Assembly (NCBI GenBank): GCA_963834445.1
Contig: CAWIBU010000007.1
Coordinates: 372,001-436,000 of the forward strand
Reading direction: 5' to 3'
DNA length: 64,000 nt
DNA from: PALSA-350 sp963834445
GTDB lineage: Bacteria; Acidobacteriota; Terriglobia; Terriglobales; Acidobacteriaceae
Part shown: positions 1-8,727 of the stretch, one piece after another
Layout of the letters: the number at the start of each line of letters is the position of its first letter
How positions within the stretch are numbered: the first letter of the stretch is position 1
Position numbers and translations under genes: made by a program
The notes under the pieces: generated by a model
The model's database searches: none
The model's input: only the letters and a program-made list of their open reading frames with translations
What the model was told of the DNA's origin: nothing

Positions 1-1065
1 CCGCGCGGCCATCGTGGTTGCGGTGAAGTGCTCGCTCCAGCGTTGTCTTCCTGAAGTGCCCATGGATAGACGTAGCGCCGGATTGGCGATCAGGCGCGCC
101 AGCGCTGCGCGCAGGGCGACCACGTCTGCGCGCGTCACCAGCAGACCCGTTCGTAGGTGTTCGACCGCTTCGGGAATTCCTCCTACGTTGCTCGCGATGA
201 CAGGCAGGCCAGCGCGCATGGCTTCGAGGATGCTGATAGGCAAGGCCTCGAAGTGGGTCGCGAGGACGAAGAGCTGGGCTTGCATCAGAAGCCGGCTAAC
301 GTTGGTTTCTTCCGGCAAGAGAGAGACCCGGCCTTTCAGTCCCAGACTATCCCGCTGTGCAACGATGCCTCGCCCCAGTTCACCTGCGCCCACCAGGCGC
401 ACAGACCAGTTCAGATGGAGCAGTCCGGCCAGCGCCTGCAGAAGCGTGCTGTGGTCTTTTTGCGCGGCGAAGCGAGCGACCATCACCAGCAGGGGCGGCT
501 GGGCTTCGACCGGACAGACCCTCGGTAAGGTTGACTCCTGTATTCCGTTGAGCACGACATCCAGGGCTTCTGGTGGGCAGACAGCGCATTGCCTGGCGAA
601 GGAGCGCTCGAACTCACATACGTTGATGACACGGGTGCCGAGACGGCCGGCCAGCGATTCCATCCAGCGATAGATTGGTTTCGGCGGCCGCGCGGTGCGA
701 TCAAACATCGACCATCCGTGGGGCGTGAACACACTGGGGATGTGATGCAGGTGAGCGGCGGCGCGGCCCAGGGAGCCGGCTTTGGCCGTGTGGGCGCAGA
801 CGAGGTCTGGCTGCAGGGCGCGCAAGGCATACCAGAGCTCCGCCAGGGCGGCCAGGTCGCGATGCGGTCTGAGCGGCCGCACCAGATTCCTCATGTGCAG
901 GCAGGAGATGCCGGCCTGGTGGAGCTGGTCGGTGAAGATGCCGGGCGATCCAGTGATTACGGTCACGTCGTGGCCAAGGGTGCGCAAGGCCAGCGACAGT
1001 TCGCGCACATGGGTCTGCGCTCCGCCGAGCACATCGCCCCGGGTGAGTACATGGACGATCTTCAT
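1..1065 (-). CDS. GT4-family glycosyltransferase, 3' end cut by window edge
   Basis: Retaining glycosyltransferase of family 4 (GT-B fold), probably adding a sugar to a lipid-linked exopolysaccharide repeat at the cytoplasmic membrane. Seen: the protein starts MKIVHVLTRGDVLGGAQTH, with the glycine-rich GGAQ donor loop and then LRTLGHDVTVIT. Near residue 275 is the E-x7-E nucleotide-sugar signature (EALPISILEA) followed by GLPVIASNVGGIPE. The ATG overlaps the stop of the upstream gene by 4 bp (ATGA, 1062-1065), so translation is probably coupled. 355 codons are visible and GT4 enzymes are usually 370-400 residues, so little is missing. Substrate unknown. Confidence 0.88.
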   Translation of the reverse strand, partial: MKIVHVLTRGDVLGGAQTHVRELSLALRTLGHDVTVITGSPGIFTDQLHQAGISCLHMRNLVRPLRPHRDLAALAELWYALRALQPDLVCAHTAKAGSLGRAAAHLHHIPSVFTPHGWSMFDRTARPPKPIYRWMESLAGRLGTRVINVCEFERSFARQCAVCPPEALDVVLNGIQESTLPRVCPVEAQPPLLVMVARFAAQKDHSTLLQALAGLLHLNWSVRLVGAGELGRGIVAQRDSLGLKGRVSLLPEETNVSRLLMQAQLFVLATHFEALPISILEAMRAGLPVIASNVGGIPEAVEHLRTGLLVTRADVVALRAALARLIANPALRLSMGTSGRQRWSEHFTATTMAAR

Positions 1066-2024
1066 GGGCGGCCCGCCTTATTGAGTCCTTGCTTTTCAAG
1101 AGAGCGCGGCAGCAGCGCAGCGGGGATAAAGGTTTCGTTGCTCGGGGGGCGGTACCAGGTAGAGAGGAGCGCCCAAAGCTTGCGCCACTCCGCTAGTTCT
1201 GCAGGGGAGAGTGCTTCGGCGGCCTGGTGGCCCAGGCGCTGCTCCGGGCCGGCGAGTACGGAAAAGCAATTGGCGCTGAACCTGGCGGACGAGACAAAGA
1301 GGAGCTGTAGCTTCGACCAGGACGTGAGCCTTGCGCCGGGCTGGTCGTTCTGATTGCGGACGTAACGAATGTGCAGGATTTTGTAGCGCAGGAGCTTGCG
1401 CAGCGAGATCTGTTCGCGGCGGTAGCCCAACAGTACCTGGGGAAGATTAGCGAAGCGACTGGCGTGGTGGCTGCGCAGCAATAACTCCTGATCCTGGGCT
1501 AACCAGGCGGTTTCCTGGTAACGCCAACGGCGAAACCATTCGATGCGGCCCATCCACAGCGGGTGCCACATGGGGAAGCCGCGGAAGGGGGAGCGGATGA
1601 TAGCGGCGTGCTCGGCCGGCGGAGTAAAACGCCACAGCGGACGGCCGCCCTTGGCAAACACCAGCGCGGCCCCTCCACAGAGGTCAATGTCGGGCCGGCT
1701 GGCAAGGAAAGCCAACTGGCAGGCGAGCCGGTCGGGATAGGCAATGTCGTCGGCATCCATGCGGGCGAGGTAGAGGCCGCGGGCACGATCGATACATTCA
1801 TTCAGGCGGCGGGCGAGCCGGCAACGGCGGCCGTCACTCCAGGTAATGATGCGGGGATCGTCGAAGCTGCAGGCGATGGTAAAGCTGTGGTCGCGCGAGC
1901 CGTCGTCGCAGAGCAGTAGTTCGAAATCACCATAGCTCTGGAGCAGTAAGGAACGAATGGCCAGTTCCAGGGTAGCGGCGCTGTCGAAGAAGGGCATGGC
2001 GATGGTGATGAGAGGGGTCGGCAT
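1062..2024 (-). CDS. GT2-family glycosyltransferase
   Basis: Inverting family 2 glycosyltransferase (GT-A fold), 320 aa, probably an exopolysaccharide repeat-unit enzyme. Seen: the N-terminal LITIAMPFFDSAATLELAI start of the domain, the DDGSRD nucleotide-binding segment near residue 40, and RMDADDIAYPDRL near residue 95, which carries the metal-binding DxD. A tail of about 120 residues has no motif I recognise. It lies 3 bp after the upstream GT4 gene and overlaps the next gene by 4 bp, so it sits mid-operon. Donor and acceptor cannot be read from sequence. Confidence 0.9.
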   Translation of the reverse strand: MPTPLITIAMPFFDSAATLELAIRSLLLQSYGDFELLLCDDGSRDHSFTIACSFDDPRIITWSDGRRCRLARRLNECIDRARGLYLARMDADDIAYPDRLACQLAFLASRPDIDLCGGAALVFAKGGRPLWRFTPPAEHAAIIRSPFRGFPMWHPLWMGRIEWFRRWRYQETAWLAQDQELLLRSHHASRFANLPQVLLGYRREQISLRKLLRYKILHIRYVRNQNDQPGARLTSWSKLQLLFVSSARFSANCFSVLAGPEQRLGHQAAEALSPAELAEWRKLWALLSTWYRPPSNETFIPAALLPRSLEKQGLNKAGRP

Positions 2025-2027
2025 CGG

Positions 2028-3131
2028 TTACACGGGGGAGCTGGAGAATCCGGGCAAGGATTCGGGTGGGTGAACTTCACCGGCACGAGAACGGCAGCCG
2101 CGTGCTGACTGGCCATGAAGCGACTGAAAGAGAATTGCATATTGCTGCGCCAGGCGATGCAGGCTAAAGCGCTCTTCTACAACGTAACGGCCGGCGAGGC
2201 CCATACGCTGGCGCAGATCGGCGTCGTCGAGCAGCGCGGCGAGGGCATCGACCCACTGCTGCTCACTTTCCGCGCTGAGGCCGACTTCACCCATGGCCAG
2301 CACCTCACAATTCATACCAGTCGCGGTTACGACTACCGGCAAACCCGCGGCCATATAGCAAAGCATTTTGTAACTGCACTTACCGTTGCACCAGTCGTTG
2401 TTGGCCAGGGGCATGAGGCCGATGGACATGCGGGCGATGGCAGCTAACTCGTTGCGCGGGGTCCAGCGGACAAACTCGACGCGGGACCCGGGCAGCCGCT
2501 TGAATTGCGGCGGCCGGTCGGCGACCACCAACAGGCTGGCATGGCGGCAGTCCGTGAAGACGCGGAGCAGTGCGTCTTCAATCGCGTAGAGGAAGGCAAA
2601 GTTGCCGCTGGTGCCGGTCCAACCCAGCACCAGAGCCTCCAGGCTGCCTTCAGGTTGTGCCGGGCGAGGACGGTACCAGTTGGTGTTGACGGCAGTTGGG
2701 ATGATGGCGATGCGGCGATTCCAGCGGGAAAAATAATCGGCGAGATAGCTGTTGCCGCACACGACCAGGTCGCTGGCCTGGGCCAGAGCGCGGGCCCGAT
2801 GGCCGCCGGTATTGAGCCAGACTGCATCGTCAACGTCAAGCAGGATCGGCCGTTTCGCCATGCCTTGCAGAGGAGCAAAGGCGGGCAGCAGCTGGCGGGA
2901 GATCCAGGTCACATCGGCCTTCCAGGAGTGGGTTAGGGCTGCGGCGCGGGATGCGGCCGTGGCGGCCATCCACAGCGGGCGAAGGCTGCGCTGCCGGGGC
3001 AGGATGTTGCCCAGAGGCAGAGGGTACTCGTTCACGGTGATGCCATGGCGGTTCAAAGGCACGATGTATTGACGCACCCGCGCTCGCGCACTGGGCACCA
3101 TCTCGCCGCCGGTGTAGGCTGCTACTCGCAT
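2028..3131 (-). CDS. GT4-like glycosyltransferase
   Basis: GT-B glycosyltransferase of 367 aa. Seen: N-terminus MRVAAYTGGEMVPSARARVR, DVDDAVW near residue 90 (a segment common in this subgroup), LGWTGTSGNFAFL at the start of the donor-binding domain, and NDWCNGKCSYKMLCYMAAGL followed by PVVVTATG, the C-terminal nucleotide-sugar region. The usual second Glu of E-x7-E is not obvious (Lys-rich CSYKMLCYMA instead), as in other enzymes with this N-terminal pattern. Its start overlaps the end of the polymerase gene by 10 bp. Probably extends the repeat unit. Confidence 0.82.
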   Translation of the reverse strand: MRVAAYTGGEMVPSARARVRQYIVPLNRHGITVNEYPLPLGNILPRQRSLRPLWMAATAASRAAALTHSWKADVTWISRQLLPAFAPLQGMAKRPILLDVDDAVWLNTGGHRARALAQASDLVVCGNSYLADYFSRWNRRIAIIPTAVNTNWYRPRPAQPEGSLEALVLGWTGTSGNFAFLYAIEDALLRVFTDCRHASLLVVADRPPQFKRLPGSRVEFVRWTPRNELAAIARMSIGLMPLANNDWCNGKCSYKMLCYMAAGLPVVVTATGMNCEVLAMGEVGLSAESEQQWVDALAALLDDADLRQRMGLAGRYVVEERFSLHRLAQQYAILFQSLHGQSARGCRSRAGEVHPPESLPGFSSSPV

Positions 3132-4414
3132 GATTCAGGCTCCGGTATGACTGAGATTGGCCTGCGTGCGCGGTTGCCCGACGTGATGGCAGGAGTGAAA
3201 TAGACCAGGGTTGAGAACACTCCGGCCTTGACCCAAAACATGATCTGGGCGAAGTACTCCTCAGAGAAGATGGTCATCACTGTCGCGTAGACAAAGGCGC
3301 CCAGCGTGAAGACTGCCCAGCAATTGCCATGGATGGCGCAGCGGTAGACATAGACGCTGAGAAAGCCCATGAGAAACATCAGCCCGATAACCCCGGCCAT
3401 TCCGCCGTGATCCATGTAGAAGGGCAGGAACGCGGTGTAGACGTTGGTGATCTGGCTGGGCGAGATCTTGGTGTACTGGAGATTGCGATCGTTTTCGGAG
3501 TAAGTCGCGCCAAATCGGTTGGCGATGCGCTTGGCGAATTTGCCCAGGTCCCAGCCATAGCGCAGCTCAGGGTTTTGCCGGTTCTGGTCGAAGGCAATGA
3601 TGCCGCCCAGCCAGTAGGTGCCGAAACCTTCTGCGACGCGGGGAAGATTGTCACCAAGCGAGGCGGTGGGACTGGCGCCGTATTTGCTCATGGATATCTG
3701 GCCCGCGGAAAAGACCAGCAGAAAGAGCAGGCCCATGGCGCTCAGCAAGCGCAGGGGGGCGGCGCCGCGTTTGAGCCACAGGATGACAACGGCGCTGATC
3801 AGCAGGAGAAGCACTTCGGAGCGGGCGCCGTTGAGCAGTTGATATCCGCCGGCGAGGATGACGAGCAGCAGGGTACGGTAGGCGCGGGTGTTGGTTTCGG
3901 CGTATTCATACACGCTGATGAGGGCGACGATACTGAGAAACGGAAGGATGATCGATTCAACCGACAGAGTGCCCTGGGGAGAGATGTTCAGTTTCGAGGA
4001 GGCGATGCGGATTTGCCGCCACAGACTTTCCCGCGGCGCGATGGTGCTGCTGAGTTGTTTGAAGTAGAGGTAGGAGAGCGGAATGTTCAACAAAAATGCG
4101 ATCATGGCGGCTGTGAGCCAGCTGTCGATTTGGCCGCGCCGCCTGGGGGTGACCGAGGTGAGTGTTCCTCCCTGCCATAAAGGGGCGGCTACGGCGCACA
4201 GGCCTCCGGCGGAAAAGGCGAGCACACCGGCCAATACGATTTCATCGGCGGTGACGGTCAAGGGAAAGTAGAGATCACCGCACAAATAAATGGCGAACAG
4301 GGTGAGGGTCCAGACCACAGCGAGGGCGGCCGGAGGGAAGAGGACGGAGCGCCCGTATCGGTACATCGCCAGGCTCCAGAGGGCGAGTGCTGTGATGGTG
4401 AGCGGGAGGGTCAT
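3122..4414 (-). CDS. O-antigen/exopolysaccharide polymerase (Wzy-like) membrane protein
   Basis: Polytopic inner-membrane protein of 430 aa with about ten hydrophobic segments (first: LTITALALWSLAMYRYG) and a large extracytoplasmic loop around residues 240-320 (ending near YTKISPSQITNVYTAFLPF), the layout of Wzy-type repeat-unit polymerases. Wzy proteins diverge so strongly that this rests on topology plus location: next to glycosyltransferases and downstream of Wzc and OPX genes. The Wzx flippase needed in a Wzx/Wzy pathway is not seen here and may lie beyond the left edge. Start ATG follows a weak GGAGTTACC. Confidence 0.75.
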   Translation of the reverse strand: MTLPLTITALALWSLAMYRYGRSVLFPPAALAVVWTLTLFAIYLCGDLYFPLTVTADEIVLAGVLAFSAGGLCAVAAPLWQGGTLTSVTPRRRGQIDSWLTAAMIAFLLNIPLSYLYFKQLSSTIAPRESLWRQIRIASSKLNISPQGTLSVESIILPFLSIVALISVYEYAETNTRAYRTLLLVILAGGYQLLNGARSEVLLLLISAVVILWLKRGAAPLRLLSAMGLLFLLVFSAGQISMSKYGASPTASLGDNLPRVAEGFGTYWLGGIIAFDQNRQNPELRYGWDLGKFAKRIANRFGATYSENDRNLQYTKISPSQITNVYTAFLPFYMDHGGMAGVIGLMFLMGFLSVYVYRCAIHGNCWAVFTLGAFVYATVMTIFSEEYFAQIMFWVKAGVFSTLVYFTPAITSGNRARRPISVIPEPESCE

Positions 4415-4674
4415 GGTAACTCCGGTGACTCAGTTGAGACCAACAGATCAGGAATGAGGCTTGCGGTATCCACATCTCTGCGCAAAGCCGCGGTGAGGTG
4501 CACGAGTTTTTTGCACCCAGCGCCATCCTGCGTTCGTGTGCGCGGTTTTCATTAAAGAAAGCCGAGGAAGTCAAACGGTCCGCTAGAGCCTCACAGAAAA
4601 TTCGGGCCTATGGGGCACCCGTGATTTGTTCGTAGGGCAGAGCTCTGACCGCAGAATTTGACGAGTAGGCGGAC
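4415..4674. other. Non-coding gap inside the exopolysaccharide cluster, with a solo GGGTGCCCCAT element
   Basis: 260 bp between the Wzc-like and Wzy-like genes, large for a cluster that is otherwise overlapped. Near 4609-4622 it holds TATGGGGCACCCG, the half-palindrome that recurs beside both RAYT genes and at 40.6 kb. On the minus strand this becomes CGGGTGCCCCATAGGCCCG, able to form a small hairpin. A TTGACT near 4573 (minus) could be a -35 but no good -10 is spaced from it. No credible reading frame. Confidence 0.45.
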
Positions 4675-6816
4675 TTAAGCGGTGCCCAAAGTGGTGTAGT
4701 AACGGGCGTAGGCTTTGTAGGTTGCGTCAGAGGCGATGGCCGATTGATTGAGAACGATGCCTGCGATGGGCACGTTGACGCGGCGTAACGTTTCCACGGT
4801 AGCTCCAACGGATTTCATGGTGGTGTGGCCGCTGCGTACCGCGAGCACGGTGACTTCCGTGGCGGCTGCCAACTCCAGCGTTTCTGCGCAGCCAAGTAGG
4901 GGCGGTGAATCGACCACCACAAGGTCGAACTCCTTGGTCGCTTGCACGAGTATGGCGCGTATCTGGGGACCGATGAGCGCCAGCGCGAGCGGCAGCGGCA
5001 ATCCTGAACCGAGGACGAAGAGATTGGGACGGGAAGCGACGGGGCGAGTGGCGTCTCGCCAATGATTTCTCTGCGCAAGGACTTCCGCCAGGCCGGCGTC
5101 GGGGTCCAGGCGTACGAGCCGTTCGATGGATGGCTGGCGCAGATCGCCATCGATCAACAAGGTGCGTTTGCCCTGCTCGGCACTGACCATGGCAAGGGCG
5201 ATGGCAAGGCTGGTCTTTCCTTCTCCCGGCAAAGCGCTGGTGATGAGTACGCTGCGTGGCGCTTTGGCTTGCACCGCGAGCATCAGGTAACCGCGAAGGT
5301 GGCGAACTCCCTCGTCAAAGAAGCCGTTCTGCAGGTTGCGCCAGCGTGTTCCTGCGAGGCGCATTCCATCCGCGCCCAGGGCCAGCCTCAGCTCCATGTT
5401 GGCCACGTGGGGCAACGCACAGACCACGGGAATGCCGAATGCCTCCTGCACCGCTTCTCCCTCTTTCGCACTCACGTCGGTCAGCTCGGCGGAGATCACC
5501 CAGGCGGCACAGCAAAGAGAAAAGACAGCCATGGAGAGGCCGACGATCGTGGGCCAGTTGGGGAAGATCGGTCGCGCCGCCGGACGGGCTGAATCAGCCA
5601 GCCGGATGATGTTGTTTTGCAGTTCGGAATTGATGCCCGATTGCTTGATCTTCGCGAACAAATCTTCATAGACCCGTTCCGCCGTGTCGGCTTCGTGTTT
5701 TAGCTGCAGGTAATCAAACGACTGCGCAGTCAGGTCGTCGACCTGTTGTTTGGTTTCGGAAACCGCGGCGTTGAGCATGCGTTCACGGGCCAGGGTTTGG
5801 CGGTAATCAACAGCGATGCGGGTGGAGACATTCTGGCGGCTCTCGTCGAGCGCAGTGCGCGCCTCTTCGGTCTGGGCCGCGGCCTTCAGGTACTCCGGGT
5901 GCTTGTCGCCGTAGGTGGCGCCGACCATGGCCAGGTTGGCCTTGGCTGCCTGCAGGTTTTCGACGTCGTGGCTGAGGTCGGCGGACTGGCTGGAAACCTC
6001 CACCTCGGGCAGAGAGCCATCTTTGGCTTCGCGATAGATGGCCTCCTTGGCGATGCGATCCGCCTGGGCGGCGCTATTCTCTGTGTTCAAGGCCTGCAGC
6101 CTGGCGACCAGCACGCTGGTCTTTTGTTCCGGGTCGGCTGTTCCCAGGTCCCGCTGGTAGGCCATCAGGGCGGTGTGCGTGGTTTCCATTTTCTGCTTGA
6201 GATCGATGAGCTGGCGTTCCATCGATGAAGTGAGACGCCCTGCCTCGCGGATGCGAGTCTCAAAAATCTCACGCAGGTAAGAGTCAGCGATGGCATTGGC
6301 AACGTCGGCGGCCACCTTTGGATTTTCATCCTTATAGGTGATGATCAGCAGGTAGGTGTTGGGACTGCGTTCGATCGTGAGGTGGCGCAGGGTGATGGGC
6401 GCGGCTTTGATGGAAGCTTCTCTGGCTGCGGAGTAATGCCAGAAAAAGTAGCGGCGCAGTTGATGTTCGCGCTCCAGCAGGTTGTAGCGCTCGGCTACCG
6501 GGCGCAGGATCGTGTCGGCCCGCAGCAGGCTTTGCTGAGTGGCCATGAACTGGTCGTCCCCGGTGCTCAGCAGGCGGTCGCCACCGATGGTTTCCGGTGC
6601 GGCCTGGCGGTCGATGGCGATCATCGCCGACCCCACACTGACCGGCGGAGTGAAGGCACAGACGAGGATGACGAGCGCCGTAAGCGTGGTACTCAGCAGC
6701 AGAATCATGAGCCAATGCTGGCGCACGATCTGGGTATAGAAGGCGAGCGGCCGCCGGGATGCTGCCGGGTCACTCAGGCGGAGCGGCGGCCTACTGATTG
6801 CGAGTGAATCGGGCAT
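4675..6816 (-). CDS. Wzc-like polysaccharide co-polymerase with BY-kinase domain
   Basis: Bacterial tyrosine kinase fused to a Wzz-type chain-length determinant, 713 aa, at the inner membrane with the kinase in the cytoplasm. Seen: TM1 around residues 30-55 (HWLMILLLSTTLTALVILVC), a long helical periplasmic region at 170-400, TM2 near 430-450, then the kinase. Walker A is GEGKTS at 531-536, Walker A' is LLIDGDLRQPS near 552, and Walker B is VVVDSPP near 635. The C-terminus has a tyrosine cluster (Y700, Y703, Y706, Y707), the usual autophosphorylation site. It follows the OPX gene by 33 bp. By family it controls polymer length and export. Confidence 0.92.
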   Translation of the reverse strand: MPDSLAISRPPLRLSDPAASRRPLAFYTQIVRQHWLMILLLSTTLTALVILVCAFTPPVSVGSAMIAIDRQAAPETIGGDRLLSTGDDQFMATQQSLLRADTILRPVAERYNLLEREHQLRRYFFWHYSAAREASIKAAPITLRHLTIERSPNTYLLIITYKDENPKVAADVANAIADSYLREIFETRIREAGRLTSSMERQLIDLKQKMETTHTALMAYQRDLGTADPEQKTSVLVARLQALNTENSAAQADRIAKEAIYREAKDGSLPEVEVSSQSADLSHDVENLQAAKANLAMVGATYGDKHPEYLKAAAQTEEARTALDESRQNVSTRIAVDYRQTLARERMLNAAVSETKQQVDDLTAQSFDYLQLKHEADTAERVYEDLFAKIKQSGINSELQNNIIRLADSARPAARPIFPNWPTIVGLSMAVFSLCCAAWVISAELTDVSAKEGEAVQEAFGIPVVCALPHVANMELRLALGADGMRLAGTRWRNLQNGFFDEGVRHLRGYLMLAVQAKAPRSVLITSALPGEGKTSLAIALAMVSAEQGKRTLLIDGDLRQPSIERLVRLDPDAGLAEVLAQRNHWRDATRPVASRPNLFVLGSGLPLPLALALIGPQIRAILVQATKEFDLVVVDSPPLLGCAETLELAAATEVTVLAVRSGHTTMKSVGATVETLRRVNVPIAGIVLNQSAIASDATYKAYARYYTTLGTA

Positions 6817-6849
6817 ACACGGTGCTCCTCTTATTGCGGGCGGTCGCGT

Positions 6850-7815
6850 TCAATGGGCACTCCAGATCGCCGCGGAGACGGCAGCGCTGCTCATGCCGGT
6901 CATGTGATTCACCACACTGGCGCTATTTTTTAGGGTGTTGTTTACGGGCACGTAGAGGATGTCGTTGGCGGCCAGCTTCACATCGGCTGCTTTGCGAGCG
7001 AGAATGCGGCGCAGCGGAACCTCAATCACCTGTTTCCTGGCCTGGCCCGGTTCGACGCGATAGATGTATGCCTTTTTCAAACTGAATGCGTCGAGGCCGC
7101 CACTCAGAGCCAATAGTTGGAGCACGGTGGTGTCTTCGATGGCCAGAAAAGGAAAGGCGCCTGGACGCTTTACGTCGCCGACAACAAATACGCGTTCGCA
7201 CTGGGGCACGCGAATCTGCGTGCCGGCGAGAATCGGAATGTTGAGTTCGGGATGCAGGCCGTCAAACAGCGCTCGCACGGAAAGCCGCTGGGTCCGGCCG
7301 GACGCCGGTTCGACGATAATCTCCGGCCCTGCCTCGGGGAGCAGGCCCCCGGCCTGGCTCAGAGCGGCAAGGATGTTCAGGTTGCCCAGCTCCTGAATCG
7401 TAGTGGGTGTTTTGACGGCGCCGGCGATAGTGACGTCGCGACTGCGATATTCAATGACGGAGACGTCGACCACGGGGCTTACGAACAGATGCTGCGCACG
7501 CAGGGCGGCGGCAATGTGATCGCGCAGAGCGCCGGGCATAAGTCCTTCAGCGGGTATCGGCATTTGTAGCAGAGGAAGGTTCAGTTGCCCGTGATCGTCG
7601 ACGCGAAAAGACTGCGAGAGCTCGGGTGAATTGGAGACGGTGAGGCGAATAAGGTCGGAGACGCCAATCGGTTGGAAGGGTAAATTGGCGCCTCCGACGG
7701 CAAATGTTGCATTGGGGTAGGCAGCCCCAGATTGGGGGGAGGGCAGGCGTTGCGCCGCGGCGGTGACCGAGAGCAGGACTGGAACGAACACTCGGGCCGC
7801 TTTTAGCTTTGCCAT
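6850..7815 (-). CDS. Polysaccharide export protein (OPX, Wza-like)
   Basis: Outer-membrane polysaccharide export protein family, 321 aa. Seen: a hydrophobic N-terminal signal segment (FVPVLLSVTAAA), the Poly_export region with FRVDDHGQLNLPLL, and SLBB-like segments VTIAGAVKTPTTIQ near residue 130 and VFVVGDVKRPGAFPF near 210. There is no lipobox cysteine after the signal, unlike E. coli Wza, so it is probably not lipidated or uses another partner for the outer membrane. It precedes the Wzc-like gene by 33 bp, the standard export pair. Confidence 0.88.
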   Translation of the reverse strand: MAKLKAARVFVPVLLSVTAAAQRLPSPQSGAAYPNATFAVGGANLPFQPIGVSDLIRLTVSNSPELSQSFRVDDHGQLNLPLLQMPIPAEGLMPGALRDHIAAALRAQHLFVSPVVDVSVIEYRSRDVTIAGAVKTPTTIQELGNLNILAALSQAGGLLPEAGPEIIVEPASGRTQRLSVRALFDGLHPELNIPILAGTQIRVPQCERVFVVGDVKRPGAFPFLAIEDTTVLQLLALSGGLDAFSLKKAYIYRVEPGQARKQVIEVPLRRILARKAADVKLAANDILYVPVNNTLKNSASVVNHMTGMSSAAVSAAIWSAH

Positions 7816-7910
7816 GGCTCACGCTTCTTAGGGACCAGCGTAGGCAGGTGGCATTAAAACAAGGCGCAGGCGGAGATTAATTGTTTTTTAGATGATGGAG
7901 GCGTGCGGAG

Positions 7911-8405
7911 CTATTGACGATAACTAATGACGCGTGCGGGGACGCCGGCGCAGATGGACATGGCAGGCAAGTCGGTGGTGACCACGGCTCCCGCGCCCAC
8001 CACGGCGCCCGCTCCGATCGAGACCCCGGCGGTGACGACCACGTTGGCGCCCAGCCACACGTCGTCGCCGATGGTGATGGGCGCGTCCCGTCCGGGCTGG
8101 TTACGGATGAGTTCACCGCGCGCAATGCCGTGATTGGAAGAGATGATCGCCGTACTCGGCCCCAGCAGTACGTTGCTTCCGATGGTGATTGCGCCTCCGG
8201 GAGAGGCCCATATTGAGCAGAGATGATTGATGAAGGTGTGGTCGCCGATCTGGATCATCTCCGGGTGTTTGAAGAAAACGGTGGGGGAGATCTTTGTTTT
8301 TTTCCCGAGACGGCGCAGGTTTGCTTTGCGGACGTAGCTGCCGCCGCTGACGAAGGTGATGAGGTAGGCCCAGCCATGGATGGTTGCGGTAATAGATCGG
8401 AGCAT
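7911..8405 (-). CDS. Left-handed beta-helix (hexapeptide) acyltransferase
   Basis: CoA-dependent O-acyltransferase of the LbH family, 164 aa from the preferred start, probably acetylating a polysaccharide sugar. Seen: hexapeptide repeats from IQIGDHTFINHLC through ITIGDDVWLGANVVV and IGAGAVVGAGAVV, with the conserved SSNHGIA catalytic-His segment and the terminal PARVI tail of WcaF/maltose-acetyltransferase relatives. I chose ATG 8405 (MLRSITATIHGW) because GAGGGA lies 5 nt upstream; an ATG 36 nt earlier has no Shine-Dalgarno. It is the first recognisable gene of the leftward cluster. Confidence 0.87.
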   Translation of the reverse strand: MLRSITATIHGWAYLITFVSGGSYVRKANLRRLGKKTKISPTVFFKHPEMIQIGDHTFINHLCSIWASPGGAITIGSNVLLGPSTAIISSNHGIARGELIRNQPGRDAPITIGDDVWLGANVVVTAGVSIGAGAVVGAGAVVTTDLPAMSICAGVPARVISYRQ

Positions 8406-8441
8406 GGTTTCCCTCACAGGGTGTGTTGGCAAACATATCAT

Positions 8442-8727
8442 GCTGGGTCAGATGCCTTGCTTTTGTTGGGGGGGCCGGAGGGCACAACAGGTCGCTTCGC
8501 TTCGGTCCTCCGGCACGCCGGGGCAGGTGGAATGAAAAAGTTGTCGCGGGGCCGGGAGTGCAGGCACCTGCATTCATGTCGCGACGCTGCTTTACATAGT
8601 TGTTATTTTCGTAACTAAGTGTATTAAGTCAGATAGCAGGGTACATGAGTAATGCATAGCACAGGTAATTGCTGGTAACCGCCGCACAGGAACATATTGG
8701 CTTCAGCGAATAGAGCTGAGGTCAAAG
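8442..8727. other. Divergent intergenic region
   Basis: 286 bp between the acyltransferase and the secreted beta-helix gene. It contains an inverted repeat CCGGAGG (8475-8481) / CCTCCGG (8507-8513) around GTCGCTTCGCTTCGG, sequence reminiscent of the dispersed palindromic elements elsewhere in the window, then an AT-rich stretch (8585-8640) suited to promoters, then the 21-bp element at 8648-8668. No coding potential seen. Confidence 0.5.
8648..8668 (+). promoter_or_regulatory. 21-bp element shared with 11334-11354
   Basis: AGTAATGCATAGCACAGGTAA. The same sequence with two changes (19 of 21 identical) occurs at 11334-11354 upstream of the paralogous secreted protein. Here 59 nt separate it from the ATG; the second copy has 61 nt. 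The ATGCAT core is self-complementary. Conserved sequence at a conserved distance suggests an operator, a promoter part or a 5'-UTR element; which one cannot be decided by eye. Confidence 0.55.

Noticed and set aside
4275..4574. 99-codon frame overlapping the polymerase start
   Set aside because: Out of frame with the polymerase gene, Pro/His/Arg-rich and without motif; reads as a shadow in GC-rich DNA.
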